Below, one piece after another: positions 43,490-52,651 of a stretch of 64,000 nt of DNA (position 1 is the stretch's first letter; every line of letters starts with the position of its first letter). Location of the stretch: assembly GCF_004797125.1 (NCBI RefSeq), contig NZ_CP038810.1, positions 2,170,001 through 2,234,000 of the forward strand. The letters are read 5' to 3'. Origin of the DNA: Flavobacterium sangjuense (GTDB lineage: Bacteria > Bacteroidota > Bacteroidia > Flavobacteriales > Flavobacteriaceae). Both the position numbers and the translations under genes were made by a program. The notes under the pieces were generated by a model that made no database searches, was not told the origin of the DNA, and worked only from the letters and a program-made list of their open reading frames with translations.

Positions 43490-45376
43490 TTACTTTACTT
43501 CTTCGAATTCTACATCTTGTGTATTATCGCCTTGAGTGTCAGCTTGTGGTTGAGCGTCTTGCGCCTGACCAGCTTCACCTTGAGCATACATTGCTTCTGT
43601 AGCTGTTTTCCAAGCTGCATTTACATTGTCAAGACCTTTTTGGATAGCTTCCAAATCTTGGTTTTGGTGTGCCAATCTCAATTCTGTTAAAGCTAATTCG
43701 ATAGCTACTTTATGATCGTCAGCTAATTTTTCTCCGATTTCTTTCAATTGACTTTCTGTTTGGAAAATCATACTGTCAGCTTCGTTTAATTTTTCAGCTC
43801 TTTCTTTTGCAATTCTGTCTGCATCAGCATTCATCTCAGCATCTTTTTTCATTCTTTCGATTTCTTCAGCGGTCAAACCAGATGAAGCTTCGATACGGAT
43901 GTCATGAGATTTTCCTGTTCCTTTATCAGTAGCCGAAACTTTGATGATACCATTAGCATCAATATCAAAAGTTACTTCAATTTGAGGAACTCCTCTTGGT
44001 GCTGGTGGAATTCCATCTAAGTGGAAACGACCGATTGTTTTGTTATCTGCAGCCATAGTTCTTTCTCCTTGCAACACGTGGATTTCAACACTTGGTTGGT
44101 TATCTGCAGCTGTAGAGAATACTTGTGATTTTTTGGTTGGAATAGTAGTGTTTGACTCGATTAATTTAGTCATCACATTACCCATAGTTTCGATACCTAA
44201 TGATAAAGGTGTAACGTCAAGTAACAATACATCTTTTACATCTCCTGATAATACACCCCCTTGAATAGCAGCTCCAATCGCTACAACTTCATCAGGATTT
44301 ACTCCTTTTGATGCTTTTTTACCAAAGAACTTCTCTACTTCGTCAGCAATTCTTGGCATTCTTGTAGAACCACCAACTAAAATTACTTCGTCAATATCTG
44401 AAGTAGATAAACCAGCATCTTTCAACGCTTTAGCAACTGGTTCCATTGAACGTTTTACTAAAGAATCTGATAATTGTTCAAATTTAGCTCTTGTTAATTT
44501 TTTCACTAGGTGCTTTGGTCCTGAAGCCGTAGCTGTTACGTATGGCAAATTGATTTCTGTTTCTGCAGAAGATGACAATTCGATTTTCGCTTTTTCAGCA
44601 GCTTCTTTAATTCTTTGTAATGACATTGGATCTAAACGCAAATCAATTCCTTCTTCCGCTTTGAATTCGTCTGCCAACCAATCGATGATAGTTTGGTCAA
44701 AATCATCTCCACCTAAGTGTGTATCACCATTAGTAGACAATACTTCGAAAACTCCGTCACCTAATTCAAGGATAGAGATATCAAAAGTACCACCACCTAA
44801 ATCGTATACTGCAATTTTTTGGTCTTTACCTTTTTTGTCCAAACCGTAAGCTAATGCCGCAGCAGTTGGCTCATTGATGATTCTCATAACTTTAAGACCC
44901 GCAATTTCACCTGCTTCTTTTGTAGCCTGACGTTGTGCATCATTAAAATATGCCGGAACAGTGATAACTGCTTCGGTAACGGTTTGACCCAAATAGTCTT
45001 CTGCCGTTTTTTTCATTTTTTGAAGTGTCATAGCTGACAATTCCTGTGCTGTGTACAAACGACCATCAATATCAACACGTGGTGTATTGTTGTCGCCTTT
45101 TACCACTTTGTAAGGCACTTTTTTAGCTTCGTCAGTAACTTCACTAAAGGTATGTCCAACAAAACGCTTAATAGAACCAACCGTCTTTGTTGGATTCGTT
45201 ACCGCTTGTCTTTTGGCAGGGTCACCTACCTTAATCTCACCACCTTCAACGAATGCGATGATGGATGGTGTTGTTCTTTTTCCTTCTGAATTAGGGATTA
45301 CTACTGCTTCTTGTCCTTCCATTACAGAAACGCAAGAGTTCGTTGTCCCTAAGTCAATTCCAATTATTTTTCCCAT
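43490..45376 (-). CDS. dnaK: Molecular chaperone DnaK (Hsp70)
   Basis: 628 residues: actin-like ATPase with [14 protein letters not shown] at the N-terminus, [34 protein letters not shown] and [10 protein letters not shown]; substrate-binding domain with [11 protein letters not shown] and [12 protein letters not shown]-terminal lid ending in the EFEEVK motif. Folds proteins in the cytosol with DnaJ and GrpE, neither of which is adjacent. Upstream, TGGCAC-N5-TTGA (45435-45450) partly resembles a sigma-54 site. Single gene with its own terminator. Confidence 0.98.
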   Translation of the reverse strand: MGKIIGIDLGTTNSCVSVMEGQEAVVIPNSEGKRTTPSIIAFVEGGEIKVGDPAKRQAVTNPTKTVGSIKRFVGHTFSEVTDEAKKVPYKVVKGDNNTPRVDIDGRLYTAQELSAMTLQKMKKTAEDYLGQTVTEAVITVPAYFNDAQRQATKEAGEIAGLKVMRIINEPTAAALAYGLDKKGKDQKIAVYDLGGGTFDISILELGDGVFEVLSTNGDTHLGGDDFDQTIIDWLADEFKAEEGIDLRLDPMSLQRIKEAAEKAKIELSSSAETEINLPYVTATASGPKHLVKKLTRAKFEQLSDSLVKRSMEPVAKALKDAGLSTSDIDEVILVGGSTRMPRIADEVEKFFGKKASKGVNPDEVVAIGAAIQGGVLSGDVKDVLLLDVTPLSLGIETMGNVMTKLIESNTTIPTKKSQVFSTAADNQPSVEIHVLQGERTMAADNKTIGRFHLDGIPPAPRGVPQIEVTFDIDANGIIKVSATDKGTGKSHDIRIEASSGLTAEEIERMKKDAEMNADADRIAKERAEKLNEADSMIFQTESQLKEIGEKLADDHKVAIELALTELRLAHQNQDLEAIQKGLDNVNAAWKTATEAMYAQGEAGQAQDAQPQADTQGDNTQDVEFEEVK

Positions 45377-45514
45377 TTTTTTTTAATTTATATTTTAGTT
45401 TGTCTGTTTAATTTTTAAAACTTGTTTCTCAAAAGTCAAGTATTGTGCCAAGCAGCAAATGAGAATAAATTGTCAGTTTATTAAAAAAATGTATGACAAG
45501 ATGACATTTGGCAT

Positions 45515-45543
45515 AAAAAAATCCCAACCGTTAAGTTGGGATT
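45515..45543 (-). terminator. Rho-independent terminator of rho
   Basis: AATCCCAAC pairs with GTTGGGATT on the minus strand and is followed by a seven-base T run, 9 bases beyond the rho stop. Confidence 0.85.
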
Positions 45544-45552
45544 CAATTTATA

Positions 45553-47301
45553 TTAGTCATTCATCGAGATGAGGAATTCCTCATTGTTTCGGGTTTTCTT
45601 AATCTTATCATTAATTGTATCCATCGATTCCACCGGATTCATATCGGCAAGGAACTTACGCAATATCCACATACGTTTCAATGTGTTTGGATCTAGTAAT
45701 AAATCGTCGCGACGCGTACTTGAAGATGTCAAATCGATAGCAGGGAAAATTCTGCGGTTGGCAATTTTTCTGTCCAATTGCAATTCCATATTACCGGTTC
45801 CTTTAAATTCTTCAAAGATAACCTCGTCCATTTTAGAACCTGTTTCGGTTAATGCTGTTGCGATGATACTCAACGAACCACCATTTTCAACATTACGTGC
45901 CGCACCAAAGAAACGTTTTGGTTTTTGCAGTGCATTGGCATCAACTCCACCCGAAAGTACTTTTCCTGATGCCGGTTGTACCGTATTATATGCTCTTGCC
46001 AAACGCGTAATAGAATCTAACAGTATCACTACATCGTGACCACATTCAACCAAACGTTTTGATTTTTCAAGAACGATATTGGCAATTTTAACGTGCTCTG
46101 AAGGTTCTCTATCGAAAGTAGACGCAATAACTTCACCACGAACGCTTCGCTGCATATCAGTAACCTCTTCAGGACGCTCATCTATAAGTAATACTATCAA
46201 ATAAACTTCAGGATGATTAGCAGCAATGGCATTTGCAATGTCTTTCAACAACATTGTTTTACCGGTTTTTGGCTGTGCCACTATCATTCCACGTTGTCCT
46301 TTTCCTATAGGCGAAAACAAATCAATTACTCTTGTCGAAACGCTTGCTTGTTTTTCAGCTATGTTGAATTTTTCCTGTGGGAATATTGGTGTCAAATGTT
46401 CGAATGAAACTCTATCACGAACTACTTGCGGATCATGTCCGTTTATTTTTAAAACTTTTACTAATGGGAAGAACTTCTCGCCTTCTTTTGGAGGTCGCAC
46501 CACACCTTTAACAGTATCTCCGGTTTTTAAACCAAACAATCTGATTTGTGAAGTCGAAAGATAAATATCATCCGGCGAAGCCAAATAGTTATAATCCGAA
46601 GAACGCAGGAAACCATAGCCATCAGGCATCATTTCGAGTACGCCTTCACTTTCTATAATTCCATCGAATTCAAAATCAGAATCTCTGAAATTATTGTGTT
46701 TTTTACCTTTAAAATTTGGATTGTTGTTACCGTTATTCCCGTTTTGGTTTACTTCGTCAGTTCGCTTACGCTCGTGTGGGTTATGATGCTTTGGCTTTTG
46801 AGCCTGATTACCATCATTGTTTTGATTTGGATTGGCTTCCGTTTGCTCTGTTTGTTCACTATCGACTACAACAGTTGGTTTTTGCTGCGCCTGTTCGCTA
46901 AGGCTCGTGTCTATAACTTCTAAATCGTTTTCCGTTGATTGCTCTTCTGAAGCTATTTGTTCTGTATTATTCTTTTTAAAAAGCGGTTTCTTAAACTTTG
47001 AGTTTTTGTTTTCAAAAGCTGGTTTTTCAGAAGCAGCTTCTTCGGTAAACAAATCACTTTGAATGGCATCAGTTGCTTTCTTTGATTCGGGTGAAATACG
47101 AGCTCGTTTGGTTTTATTATCAGCAGGTTTCTCTACTGCGACTTTTGGTTCTTCTTGGGCAACAGCACTGTTTTGGTGTTCCAAAATTTGCGCAATAAGC
47201 GTATCTTTTTTGGCACCGGCTACTTTAATTGTTTTAGCTAATTTGGCAATTTCCTGAAGCTCAGCAAGCTTCATTTCTTTTAGGGCAGAAATGTTAAACA
47301 T
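45553..47301 (-). CDS. rho: Transcription termination factor Rho
   Basis: 582 residues. Residues ~5-45 form a Rho N-terminal domain, followed by a ~165-residue low-complexity, Q/N/K-rich insert (~50-215) typical of Bacteroidota Rho. Then come the RNA-binding cold-shock-like domain ([16 protein letters not shown], ~219-234) and the RecA-like hexameric helicase with P-loop [22 protein letters not shown], and [13 protein letters not shown]. It terminates transcripts in the cytosol. Divergent from a DUF4293 membrane gene. Confidence 0.97.
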   Translation of the reverse strand: MFNISALKEMKLAELQEIAKLAKTIKVAGAKKDTLIAQILEHQNSAVAQEEPKVAVEKPADNKTKRARISPESKKATDAIQSDLFTEEAASEKPAFENKNSKFKKPLFKKNNTEQIASEEQSTENDLEVIDTSLSEQAQQKPTVVVDSEQTEQTEANPNQNNDGNQAQKPKHHNPHERKRTDEVNQNGNNGNNNPNFKGKKHNNFRDSDFEFDGIIESEGVLEMMPDGYGFLRSSDYNYLASPDDIYLSTSQIRLFGLKTGDTVKGVVRPPKEGEKFFPLVKVLKINGHDPQVVRDRVSFEHLTPIFPQEKFNIAEKQASVSTRVIDLFSPIGKGQRGMIVAQPKTGKTMLLKDIANAIAANHPEVYLIVLLIDERPEEVTDMQRSVRGEVIASTFDREPSEHVKIANIVLEKSKRLVECGHDVVILLDSITRLARAYNTVQPASGKVLSGGVDANALQKPKRFFGAARNVENGGSLSIIATALTETGSKMDEVIFEEFKGTGNMELQLDRKIANRRIFPAIDLTSSSTRRDDLLLDPNTLKRMWILRKFLADMNPVESMDTINDKIKKTRNNEEFLISMND

Positions 47302-47459
47302 AAATAGTATTTATATCGTAATCGTTAAAATGGAATGTAAAAAATGAGGGTAGATTTTAATGCTTAGAATAATCCGATTGATGAAGTTCTTGCGGATATG
47401 TTATGCAATAATACAAATAATATTTTATCATGCAATAGTATTTTTTTAAAAAGAAATTT

Positions 47460-47467
47460 TATTTTTG
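47460..47467 (+). promoter_or_regulatory. -7 box (TATTTTTG) for the DUF4293 gene
   Basis: TAnnTTTG 22 bases before ATG 47490, in the 176-base gap divergent from rho. Confidence 0.5.
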
Positions 47468-47489
47468 CATCACATTATTGAAAAAACAA

Positions 47490-47897
47490 ATGTTTAGAAT
47501 ACAAACATATTATTTGATTGCCTGCTTGATTGTAACCGGAGTTTTACCGTTTGTGTTTCCATTGTGGACAGTTGCATCCGGAAAACCTTTCTATTTCATG
47601 ATGGATATGGGTTATGTTACCTTATTTGGATTAAGCACAACACTATCTTTATTAAGCATTTTATCACATAAAAAAAGACAACAACAATTTGTCATGGGCA
47701 GATTGAATATAATATTGAATTTAATTTTATTAGGATTATTTGTGTATCGAACACTAACTGCATCTGGAGAAACAGCTATTTCTGAGAAGGGTGTTGGGAT
47801 GTTCCTACCTATTTTTTCTATCGTAATTTTGGTTTTGGCCAACAAAGCCATAAAAAAGGACGAAGATCTTGTAAAATCTGTGGATCGACTGCGATAA
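47490..47897 (+). CDS. DUF4293 membrane protein
   Basis: 135 residues with four hydrophobic segments and the family opening RIQTYYLIACL, then VFPLWT, and LNIILNLILLGLFVYR. Inner membrane, function unknown. I chose ATG 47490 (MFRIQTYY) over the TTG at 47478, because the family's conserved RIQT motif normally starts two or three residues after Met. The divergent placement beside rho is familiar in Flavobacteriaceae. Confidence 0.85.
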   Translation: MFRIQTYYLIACLIVTGVLPFVFPLWTVASGKPFYFMMDMGYVTLFGLSTTLSLLSILSHKKRQQQFVMGRLNIILNLILLGLFVYRTLTASGETAISEKGVGMFLPIFSIVILVLANKAIKKDEDLVKSVDRLR

Positions 47898-47926
47898 ACC
47901 TATAAACTTAGTTTTTTAGTGCTGCG

Positions 47927-47957
47927 AAAAACCCGAATCTTATGGTTCGGGTTTTTT
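47927..47957. terminator. Bidirectional terminator
   Basis: AACCCGAA and TTCGGGTT around an eight-base loop, with A tract before and T tract after. It serves the DUF4293 gene and the convergent metallophosphoesterase gene, whose stop codon it touches. Confidence 0.8.
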
Positions 47958-48450
47958 ATTTTTTACCTAATTCTATTATCTCTAAGTTCTGAATCTTATC
48001 GCCATCTATTTCAAACCGCAACATCGTTCGCACCTGATGAAAACCATAAATGCCACAAGCTCCGGGATTCATATGCAAAAGATTTAGACTTTTATCAAAC
48101 TGTACTTTTAATATATGTGAATGACCACAAATAAAAAGCTTGGGCGGATTATTTTGAATTTCTGTCCGAATGCTTTGATTGTATTTCCCTGGATAACCGC
48201 CAATGTGCGTAATCCAAACATCGACATCTTCACAAAGAAAACGATTGTGCAACGGGAATTCCATTCGCGCCTTGTCATCATCAATATTACCGTAAACTGC
48301 ACGCAATGGTTTCAATGATTTTAGTGTATCCGTTACAGTCAAATCACCAATATCACCGGCATGCCAAACTTCATCCGCCTGACGAACATACTTTAAAATA
48401 GCATCATCAATATGACTATGAGTGTCTGAAAGTAAAAGGATTTTTTTCAT
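47956..48450 (-). CDS. Metallophosphoesterase (YfcE/MJ0936-like)
   Basis: 164 residues of the calcineurin-like fold. Metal ligands: KILLLSDTHSH (Asp, His), VWHAGDIGD (Asp), VYGNIDD (GNxD), CGHSHI (His-x-His). A small cytosolic phosphodiesterase of the YfcE type; physiological substrate unknown. A repeat block separates it from the divergent TMEM175 gene. Confidence 0.93.
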   Translation of the reverse strand: MKKILLLSDTHSHIDDAILKYVRQADEVWHAGDIGDLTVTDTLKSLKPLRAVYGNIDDDKARMEFPLHNRFLCEDVDVWITHIGGYPGKYNQSIRTEIQNNPPKLFICGHSHILKVQFDKSLNLLHMNPGACGIYGFHQVRTMLRFEIDGDKIQNLEIIELGKK

Positions 48451-48453
48451 TTT

Positions 48454-48543
48454 TAAGTGACTGAGTTGCTAAGGTGCTAAGTTACTAAGATTTTGATTGA
48501 GATAATAACTGGGTTTCTCAGAACCTTAGAACCTTAGCACCTT
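48454..48543. repeat. Octamer-type inverted repeat block
   Basis: Variants of the word AGTTnCTAAG run forward at 48454-48489, and the complementary words (CCTTAGAA, CCTTAGCA) at 48515-48543, so the two halves could pair. No coding potential; fills the divergent gap. Confidence 0.6.
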
Positions 48544-48572
48544 CATAAATACTTAAATTGACCAAAAGTTTC

Positions 48573-48580
48573 TATATTTG
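48573..48580 (+). promoter_or_regulatory. -7 box (TATATTTG) for the TMEM175-type gene
   Basis: TAnnTTTG 25 bases before ATG 48606. It lies inside the longer TTG-initiated frame (48558), which argues for the ATG. Confidence 0.5.
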
Positions 48581-48605
48581 GAAAACTAATCACATTAAAA
48601 TCAGC

Positions 48606-49280
48606 ATGAAACAACAAGAACAAGAAGAAATTACTCGTGATGAAATAAAAAAAGAATTCCAATTAGAACGAATGATATTATTCAGCGATGCCGTTTTTGC
48701 AATTGTCATTACGCTGATGGCAATAGAAATTAAAATCTCGGAAGACATTGAATTAAACACTGAAACTCTCGCAAAATCACTGGTTCATCTTTTACCAACC
48801 TTACTTGCTTATATTGTTAGTTTTGTTTTCATTGGTTCAATTTGGTATCAGCATTTAAAAATGTTCAGTCTGCTCAAAGATTACGATAAAGGATTGGTTA
48901 TTCGTAATATGCTGTTGCTGTTTTTTATTGGTTTGTTTCCGTTTAGCGCCACATTAATAACAAGAGCCAAAGGGCAAATGATTCCGTTTTTCATGTATTT
49001 GTTTATGATTTTATTCTGCATTATTGCTCAGTATATTTTGTATAATTATATTGTCAACAATTCTTCTATCCGAATAAATACAGATATGAGCGAACACAAA
49101 ACAGAATTGCGTAAAAGAAAAATTGCTGTCGTTGGTTTTTCAACAGCAGCTGTTTTAATTATGGTTACTTATCTTCTTATTCCACAACCGGAATTAAAAA
49201 ATCTATCAATGCTTTGGATGATGGCATTTCCTATTGTATTCAAAATAATGACACGGAAAAAGAAACCTGCAACCGAATAA
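48606..49280 (+). CDS. TMEM175/DUF1211-family potassium channel-like protein
   Basis: 224 residues with six predicted helices. The first carries the family signature LERMILFSDAVFAIVITLMAIEI (the RxxxFSD motif), followed by an acidic extracytoplasmic loop and five further hydrophobic segments. Bacterial TMEM175 proteins form tetrameric potassium-leak channels in the inner membrane. The ATG start was chosen because the promoter box falls in the longer version. Single gene. Confidence 0.9.
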   Translation: MKQQEQEEITRDEIKKEFQLERMILFSDAVFAIVITLMAIEIKISEDIELNTETLAKSLVHLLPTLLAYIVSFVFIGSIWYQHLKMFSLLKDYDKGLVIRNMLLLFFIGLFPFSATLITRAKGQMIPFFMYLFMILFCIIAQYILYNYIVNNSSIRINTDMSEHKTELRKRKIAVVGFSTAAVLIMVTYLLIPQPELKNLSMLWMMAFPIVFKIMTRKKKPATE

Positions 49281-49311
49281 ACTTTAACCTTTTCTCAACA
49301 TAAAATCTTTG

Positions 49312-49319
49312 TAACTTTG
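49312..49319 (+). promoter_or_regulatory. -7 box (TAACTTTG) for truA
   Basis: TAnnTTTG about 27 bases before the TTG start of truA. Confidence 0.4.
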
Positions 49320-49346
49320 ACGCTTTAAAACTCTTGAACTTTTACA

Positions 49347-50084
49347 TTGAGATATTTTATCGAACTAGCTTATAAAGGAACTAATTACCATGGTTGGCAG
49401 TATCAACCTGATGCTGATTCTGTACAGGAAACACTCAACAAAGCCTTATCGCTATTGCTGAAAACCGATATTGATATTGTTGGAGCCGGAAGAACTGATA
49501 CCGGAGTTCATGCCAAACAAATGTTTGCTCATTTTGATTTCGAAAGCGAAATTGACACAGCACAATTGGTTCACAAACTCAATTCTTTTTTACCAAAAGA
49601 CATTGCTGTTTTTAATATTCTAAAAGTTCCCGACGAAGCGCATGCACGATTTGACGCGACGAAACGTACTTATGAATATCACATCCACACGATAAAAGAT
49701 GTTTTTGAAAATGATGGAAGTTATCAGTTTCAATTGTCATTGGATGTTGATAAAATGAATGAAGCATGTCAAATTCTTTTCAAACACAACGATTTCGAAT
49801 GTTTTTCAAAAGTGAATACGGATGTCCATACATTCAACTGTGTGATTTTTGAAGCTAACTGGAACCAAAACGGAAACAAACTGGTTTTTACCATTTCGGC
49901 TGATCGGTTTTTGCGAAATATGGTTCGCGCCATTGTGGGAACTATGATAAACATCGGAACAGGAAAAATAAGTTTAGCCGATTTTGAAAAGATAATTGAT
50001 AGCAAAGACCGCAGTCAAGCCGGATTTTCTGTACCGGCACACGGATTATATTTAACCAAAATTGAATACGAATATTTCAAATAA
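49347..50084 (+). CDS. truA: tRNA pseudouridine synthase A
   Basis: TruA makes pseudouridine at positions 38-40 in the anticodon stem-loop. The catalytic Asp51 is in GAGRTDTGVHAKQ, with RYFIELAYKGTNYHGWQ at the N-terminus, FDATKRTYEYHI and FLRNMVRAIVGTM later. It begins with TTG: no ATG precedes the conserved N-terminus. Followed after ~40 bases, through a repeat fragment, by the ABC exporter gene. Confidence 0.95.
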   Translation: MRYFIELAYKGTNYHGWQYQPDADSVQETLNKALSLLLKTDIDIVGAGRTDTGVHAKQMFAHFDFESEIDTAQLVHKLNSFLPKDIAVFNILKVPDEAHARFDATKRTYEYHIHTIKDVFENDGSYQFQLSLDVDKMNEACQILFKHNDFECFSKVNTDVHTFNCVIFEANWNQNGNKLVFTISADRFLRNMVRAIVGTMINIGTGKISLADFEKIIDSKDRSQAGFSVPAHGLYLTKIEYEYFK

Positions 50085-50099
50085 CATTAATATAGGAAC

Positions 50100-50124
50100 A
50101 GATTGCTTCGTTCCTCGCAATGAC
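50100..50124. repeat. Inverted copy of the 7227-7251 repeat
   Basis: Twenty-five bases are the exact reverse complement of 7227-7251. The 3' end supplies an ATG (50120) in frame with the downstream ABC transporter gene. Confidence 0.7.
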
Positions 50125-50125
50125 T

Positions 50126-51886
50126 ATGCAAGCAAAAGCATTCGACACCAATTTATTTAAACGAATTTTAAAATACACTAAGCCTTATAAATTCAGGTAT
50201 TATGGTGTTATTTTCTTTGCTTTTTCATTAGCGTTATTTGCCGCTTTAAGACCATTCTTATTAGAAATTACTGTTGATGATTATATAAAAACAGCAAGCA
50301 AATCGGGACTTCTGACTTATGTTATCATTATGGGATTTGCGCTATTGCTGGAAACATTATCGCAGTTTTACTTTGTATATTGGGCCAACTTGCTTGGACA
50401 AAACATCATCAAAGACATCCGGATTAAATTATTCAAACACATACTGACTTTCCGAATGAAGTATTTTGATAATTCACCTGTCGGGATGTTGGTAACACGC
50501 TCTGTATCTGACATTGAGCAAATAGCACGTATCTTTAGTCAGGGATTGTTTATGATTTTTAGTGATTTATTGAAAATGATTGTCTGCCTGGTCGTAATGT
50601 TTTGGATGAACTGGCAATTATCAATGATAGTTGTCGTCGCCATGCCAATTCTGGTTTATATCACACGAATTTTCCAACGCAAAATGCAGCTTGCTTTTGA
50701 AGAAGTGAGAACGCAGATTAACAATATGAATGTCTTTGTGCAGGAACGTGTTACCGGAATGAAAATCGTGCAACTCTTCAACAGAGAAGACATTGAATTT
50801 GAAAAGTTCAAAGAAATTAATCAGAAGCATAATCAGGCCTGGATAAAAAACATTCTTTATAACTCCATCTTCTTCCCTATTGCCGATATTATTTCATCGA
50901 TAACTTTAGGAGCTGTAATCTTATATGGTGGTTTGCAGATTATTGATGAAAATCCATTTACTACCTTAGGTCAAATGATTTCCTATACGATGTTCATCGG
51001 GATGCTGTTTAATCCGTTACGTCAGATTGCGGATAAATTCAACGAAATGCAAATGGGAATGATTGCGGCCAATCGTGTATTTGATATTTTGGATACCAAT
51101 GACGATGTTCAGAATGACGGAACAAAAACGGCTACTCATTTTCATGGAAACATTCGTTTTGAAAATGTTCGTTTTAGTTATATTGACAATGAAGAAGTGC
51201 TAAAAGGTATAAACCTAAAAGTAAATGCCGGCGAAACTATTGCTATTGTTGGTGCTACCGGCGCAGGAAAATCGACAATCATTAACCTTTTAAATCGTTT
51301 TTACGAAATAAATTCGGGCTCGATTTATATTGATGACCAAAACATAAACGATTTCAAACTTGAAAGTCTTCGCCAACAAATCGCCATTGTTTTACAGGAT
51401 GTGTTTCTTTTTGCCGATACGATTCACAATAATATCACGCTGAACAATCCTGAAATTACACGCGAAACAGTCATTAATGCTGCTAAGGAAATTGGTGTTC
51501 ATAAATTCATTAAAAGTCTGCCCGGCGGTTATGATTACGACGTAAAAGAACGCGGTGTAATGTTATCTTCAGGACAGCGTCAACTCATCGCTTTTCTTCG
51601 GGCATATGTGAGTAATCCGAGTATTTTGATTTTGGACGAAGCTACTTCTTCTATTGATACGTATAGCGAAGAATTAATTCAAAGAGCTACAGAAACCATT
51701 ACCAAAGGCAGAACATCTATCGTTATTGCCCATCGATTGGCCACAATTATCAATGCTGATAAAATTATTGTAATGGACAAAGGCCAAATTGTAGAAGAAG
51801 GAACACATCAGGAATTGGTAACCAAATCGGAAGGTTATTATAAAAAATTATACGACTCGCAGTTTTCTTTAGAAAACAATTCCTAA
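50126..51886 (+). CDS. ABC transporter, MsbA/MdlB-type exporter
   Basis: A half-transporter: six transmembrane helices in residues ~1-315 and an ATPase domain with Walker A GATGAGKST (~376-384), Q-loop VLQDVFLF, signature LSSGQRQ, and Walker B ILILDEATSS with H-loop IAHR. It probably works as a homodimer exporting lipid or a hydrophobic compound. Two in-frame ATGs exist: 50120 lies in the repeat, 50126 (MQAKAFD) is preferred. TTG/ATG of the next gene follow at once, so the two are an operon. Confidence 0.9.
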   Translation: MQAKAFDTNLFKRILKYTKPYKFRYYGVIFFAFSLALFAALRPFLLEITVDDYIKTASKSGLLTYVIIMGFALLLETLSQFYFVYWANLLGQNIIKDIRIKLFKHILTFRMKYFDNSPVGMLVTRSVSDIEQIARIFSQGLFMIFSDLLKMIVCLVVMFWMNWQLSMIVVVAMPILVYITRIFQRKMQLAFEEVRTQINNMNVFVQERVTGMKIVQLFNREDIEFEKFKEINQKHNQAWIKNILYNSIFFPIADIISSITLGAVILYGGLQIIDENPFTTLGQMISYTMFIGMLFNPLRQIADKFNEMQMGMIAANRVFDILDTNDDVQNDGTKTATHFHGNIRFENVRFSYIDNEEVLKGINLKVNAGETIAIVGATGAGKSTIINLLNRFYEINSGSIYIDDQNINDFKLESLRQQIAIVLQDVFLFADTIHNNITLNNPEITRETVINAAKEIGVHKFIKSLPGGYDYDVKERGVMLSSGQRQLIAFLRAYVSNPSILILDEATSSIDTYSEELIQRATETITKGRTSIVIAHRLATIINADKIIVMDKGQIVEEGTHQELVTKSEGYYKKLYDSQFSLENNS

Positions 51887-51914
51887 TTTGCCTGCAACAA
51901 TAAATCAATTTACA

Positions 51915-52574
51915 ATGGCATTTACCATAGCAATTTCTGAAGAACGAATTCCTTTAAAAAATAATATTTGGCAGAAAGCCTTTATCGCTTTTTTTCTGAT
52001 AAACTGGATAAATTCCTATGTTGGAAATACCGATACCGCCAATTGGATTTTAGAAAACACCCTGGTTTTTATCTTTTTAGGGTTTCTTGCTTTGACCTAT
52101 AAAAAATTTATATTCAGCGATTTGAGTTATCTGCTGATTTGTATTTATTTGTGTCTGCATGTTTATGGTTCAAAATATACTTATGCCGAAAATCCTTTTG
52201 GTTATTGGCTTAAAGATGCATTTGATATGTCCCGCAATCATTACGATCGGATAGTCCATTTTAGTTTCGGATTTCTGTTAGCCTATCCGATGCGCGAGAT
52301 GTTTTTGAAATGGCTGAAATTTCCAAGTTGGGTAGCATGGACATTACCAATAGAAATTACACTTTCCATCAGCGGATTTTATGAACTGATAGAATGGGCT
52401 GTTGCCGATGTCTTCTTTAAGGCGCAAGGCGATGCCTATCTTGGAACCCAAGGCGATGTTTGGGATGCTCAAAAAGATATTTTTCTGGCATTTCTGGGAG
52501 CTATAATCGCCACAACTATAGTGAGTGTTGTTAAAAAGATTTGGAACGTAACTGAAAAACAAAGCATATTATAA
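51915..52574 (+). CDS. DUF2238 membrane protein (YjdF-like)
   Basis: About 219 residues with six hydrophobic segments and the family pattern LLICIYLCLHVYGSKYTYAENPFG ... RNHYDRIVHFSFGFLLAYPMRE ... GFYELIEWAVADVFF ... YLGTQGDVWDAQKDIFLAFLGA. Conserved acidic and His residues face the membrane. Inner membrane, function unknown. A TTG at 51888 would add nine residues; I prefer ATG 51915. Follows the ABC exporter gene by two to 28 bases. Confidence 0.85.
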   Translation: MAFTIAISEERIPLKNNIWQKAFIAFFLINWINSYVGNTDTANWILENTLVFIFLGFLALTYKKFIFSDLSYLLICIYLCLHVYGSKYTYAENPFGYWLKDAFDMSRNHYDRIVHFSFGFLLAYPMREMFLKWLKFPSWVAWTLPIEITLSISGFYELIEWAVADVFFKAQGDAYLGTQGDVWDAQKDIFLAFLGAIIATTIVSVVKKIWNVTEKQSIL

Positions 52575-52651
52575 AGTGGTTTCAACTTCTACTTTTATTT
52601 TAAAATAAATCCTTAAATTCGCAGTCTCTAATAATCAAAGAAATTTTACAT

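Noticed and set aside
45569..46039. 156-residue plus-strand ORF
   Set aside because: Antisense shadow of the highly conserved Rho helicase domain.
48454..48543. CRISPR array
   Set aside because: The units are degenerate octamers without constant spacers, and no cas gene is in the window.
48558..48605. TTG-initiated extension of the TMEM175-type protein
   Set aside because: It spans the TATATTTG box; the conserved protein begins near ATG 48606.
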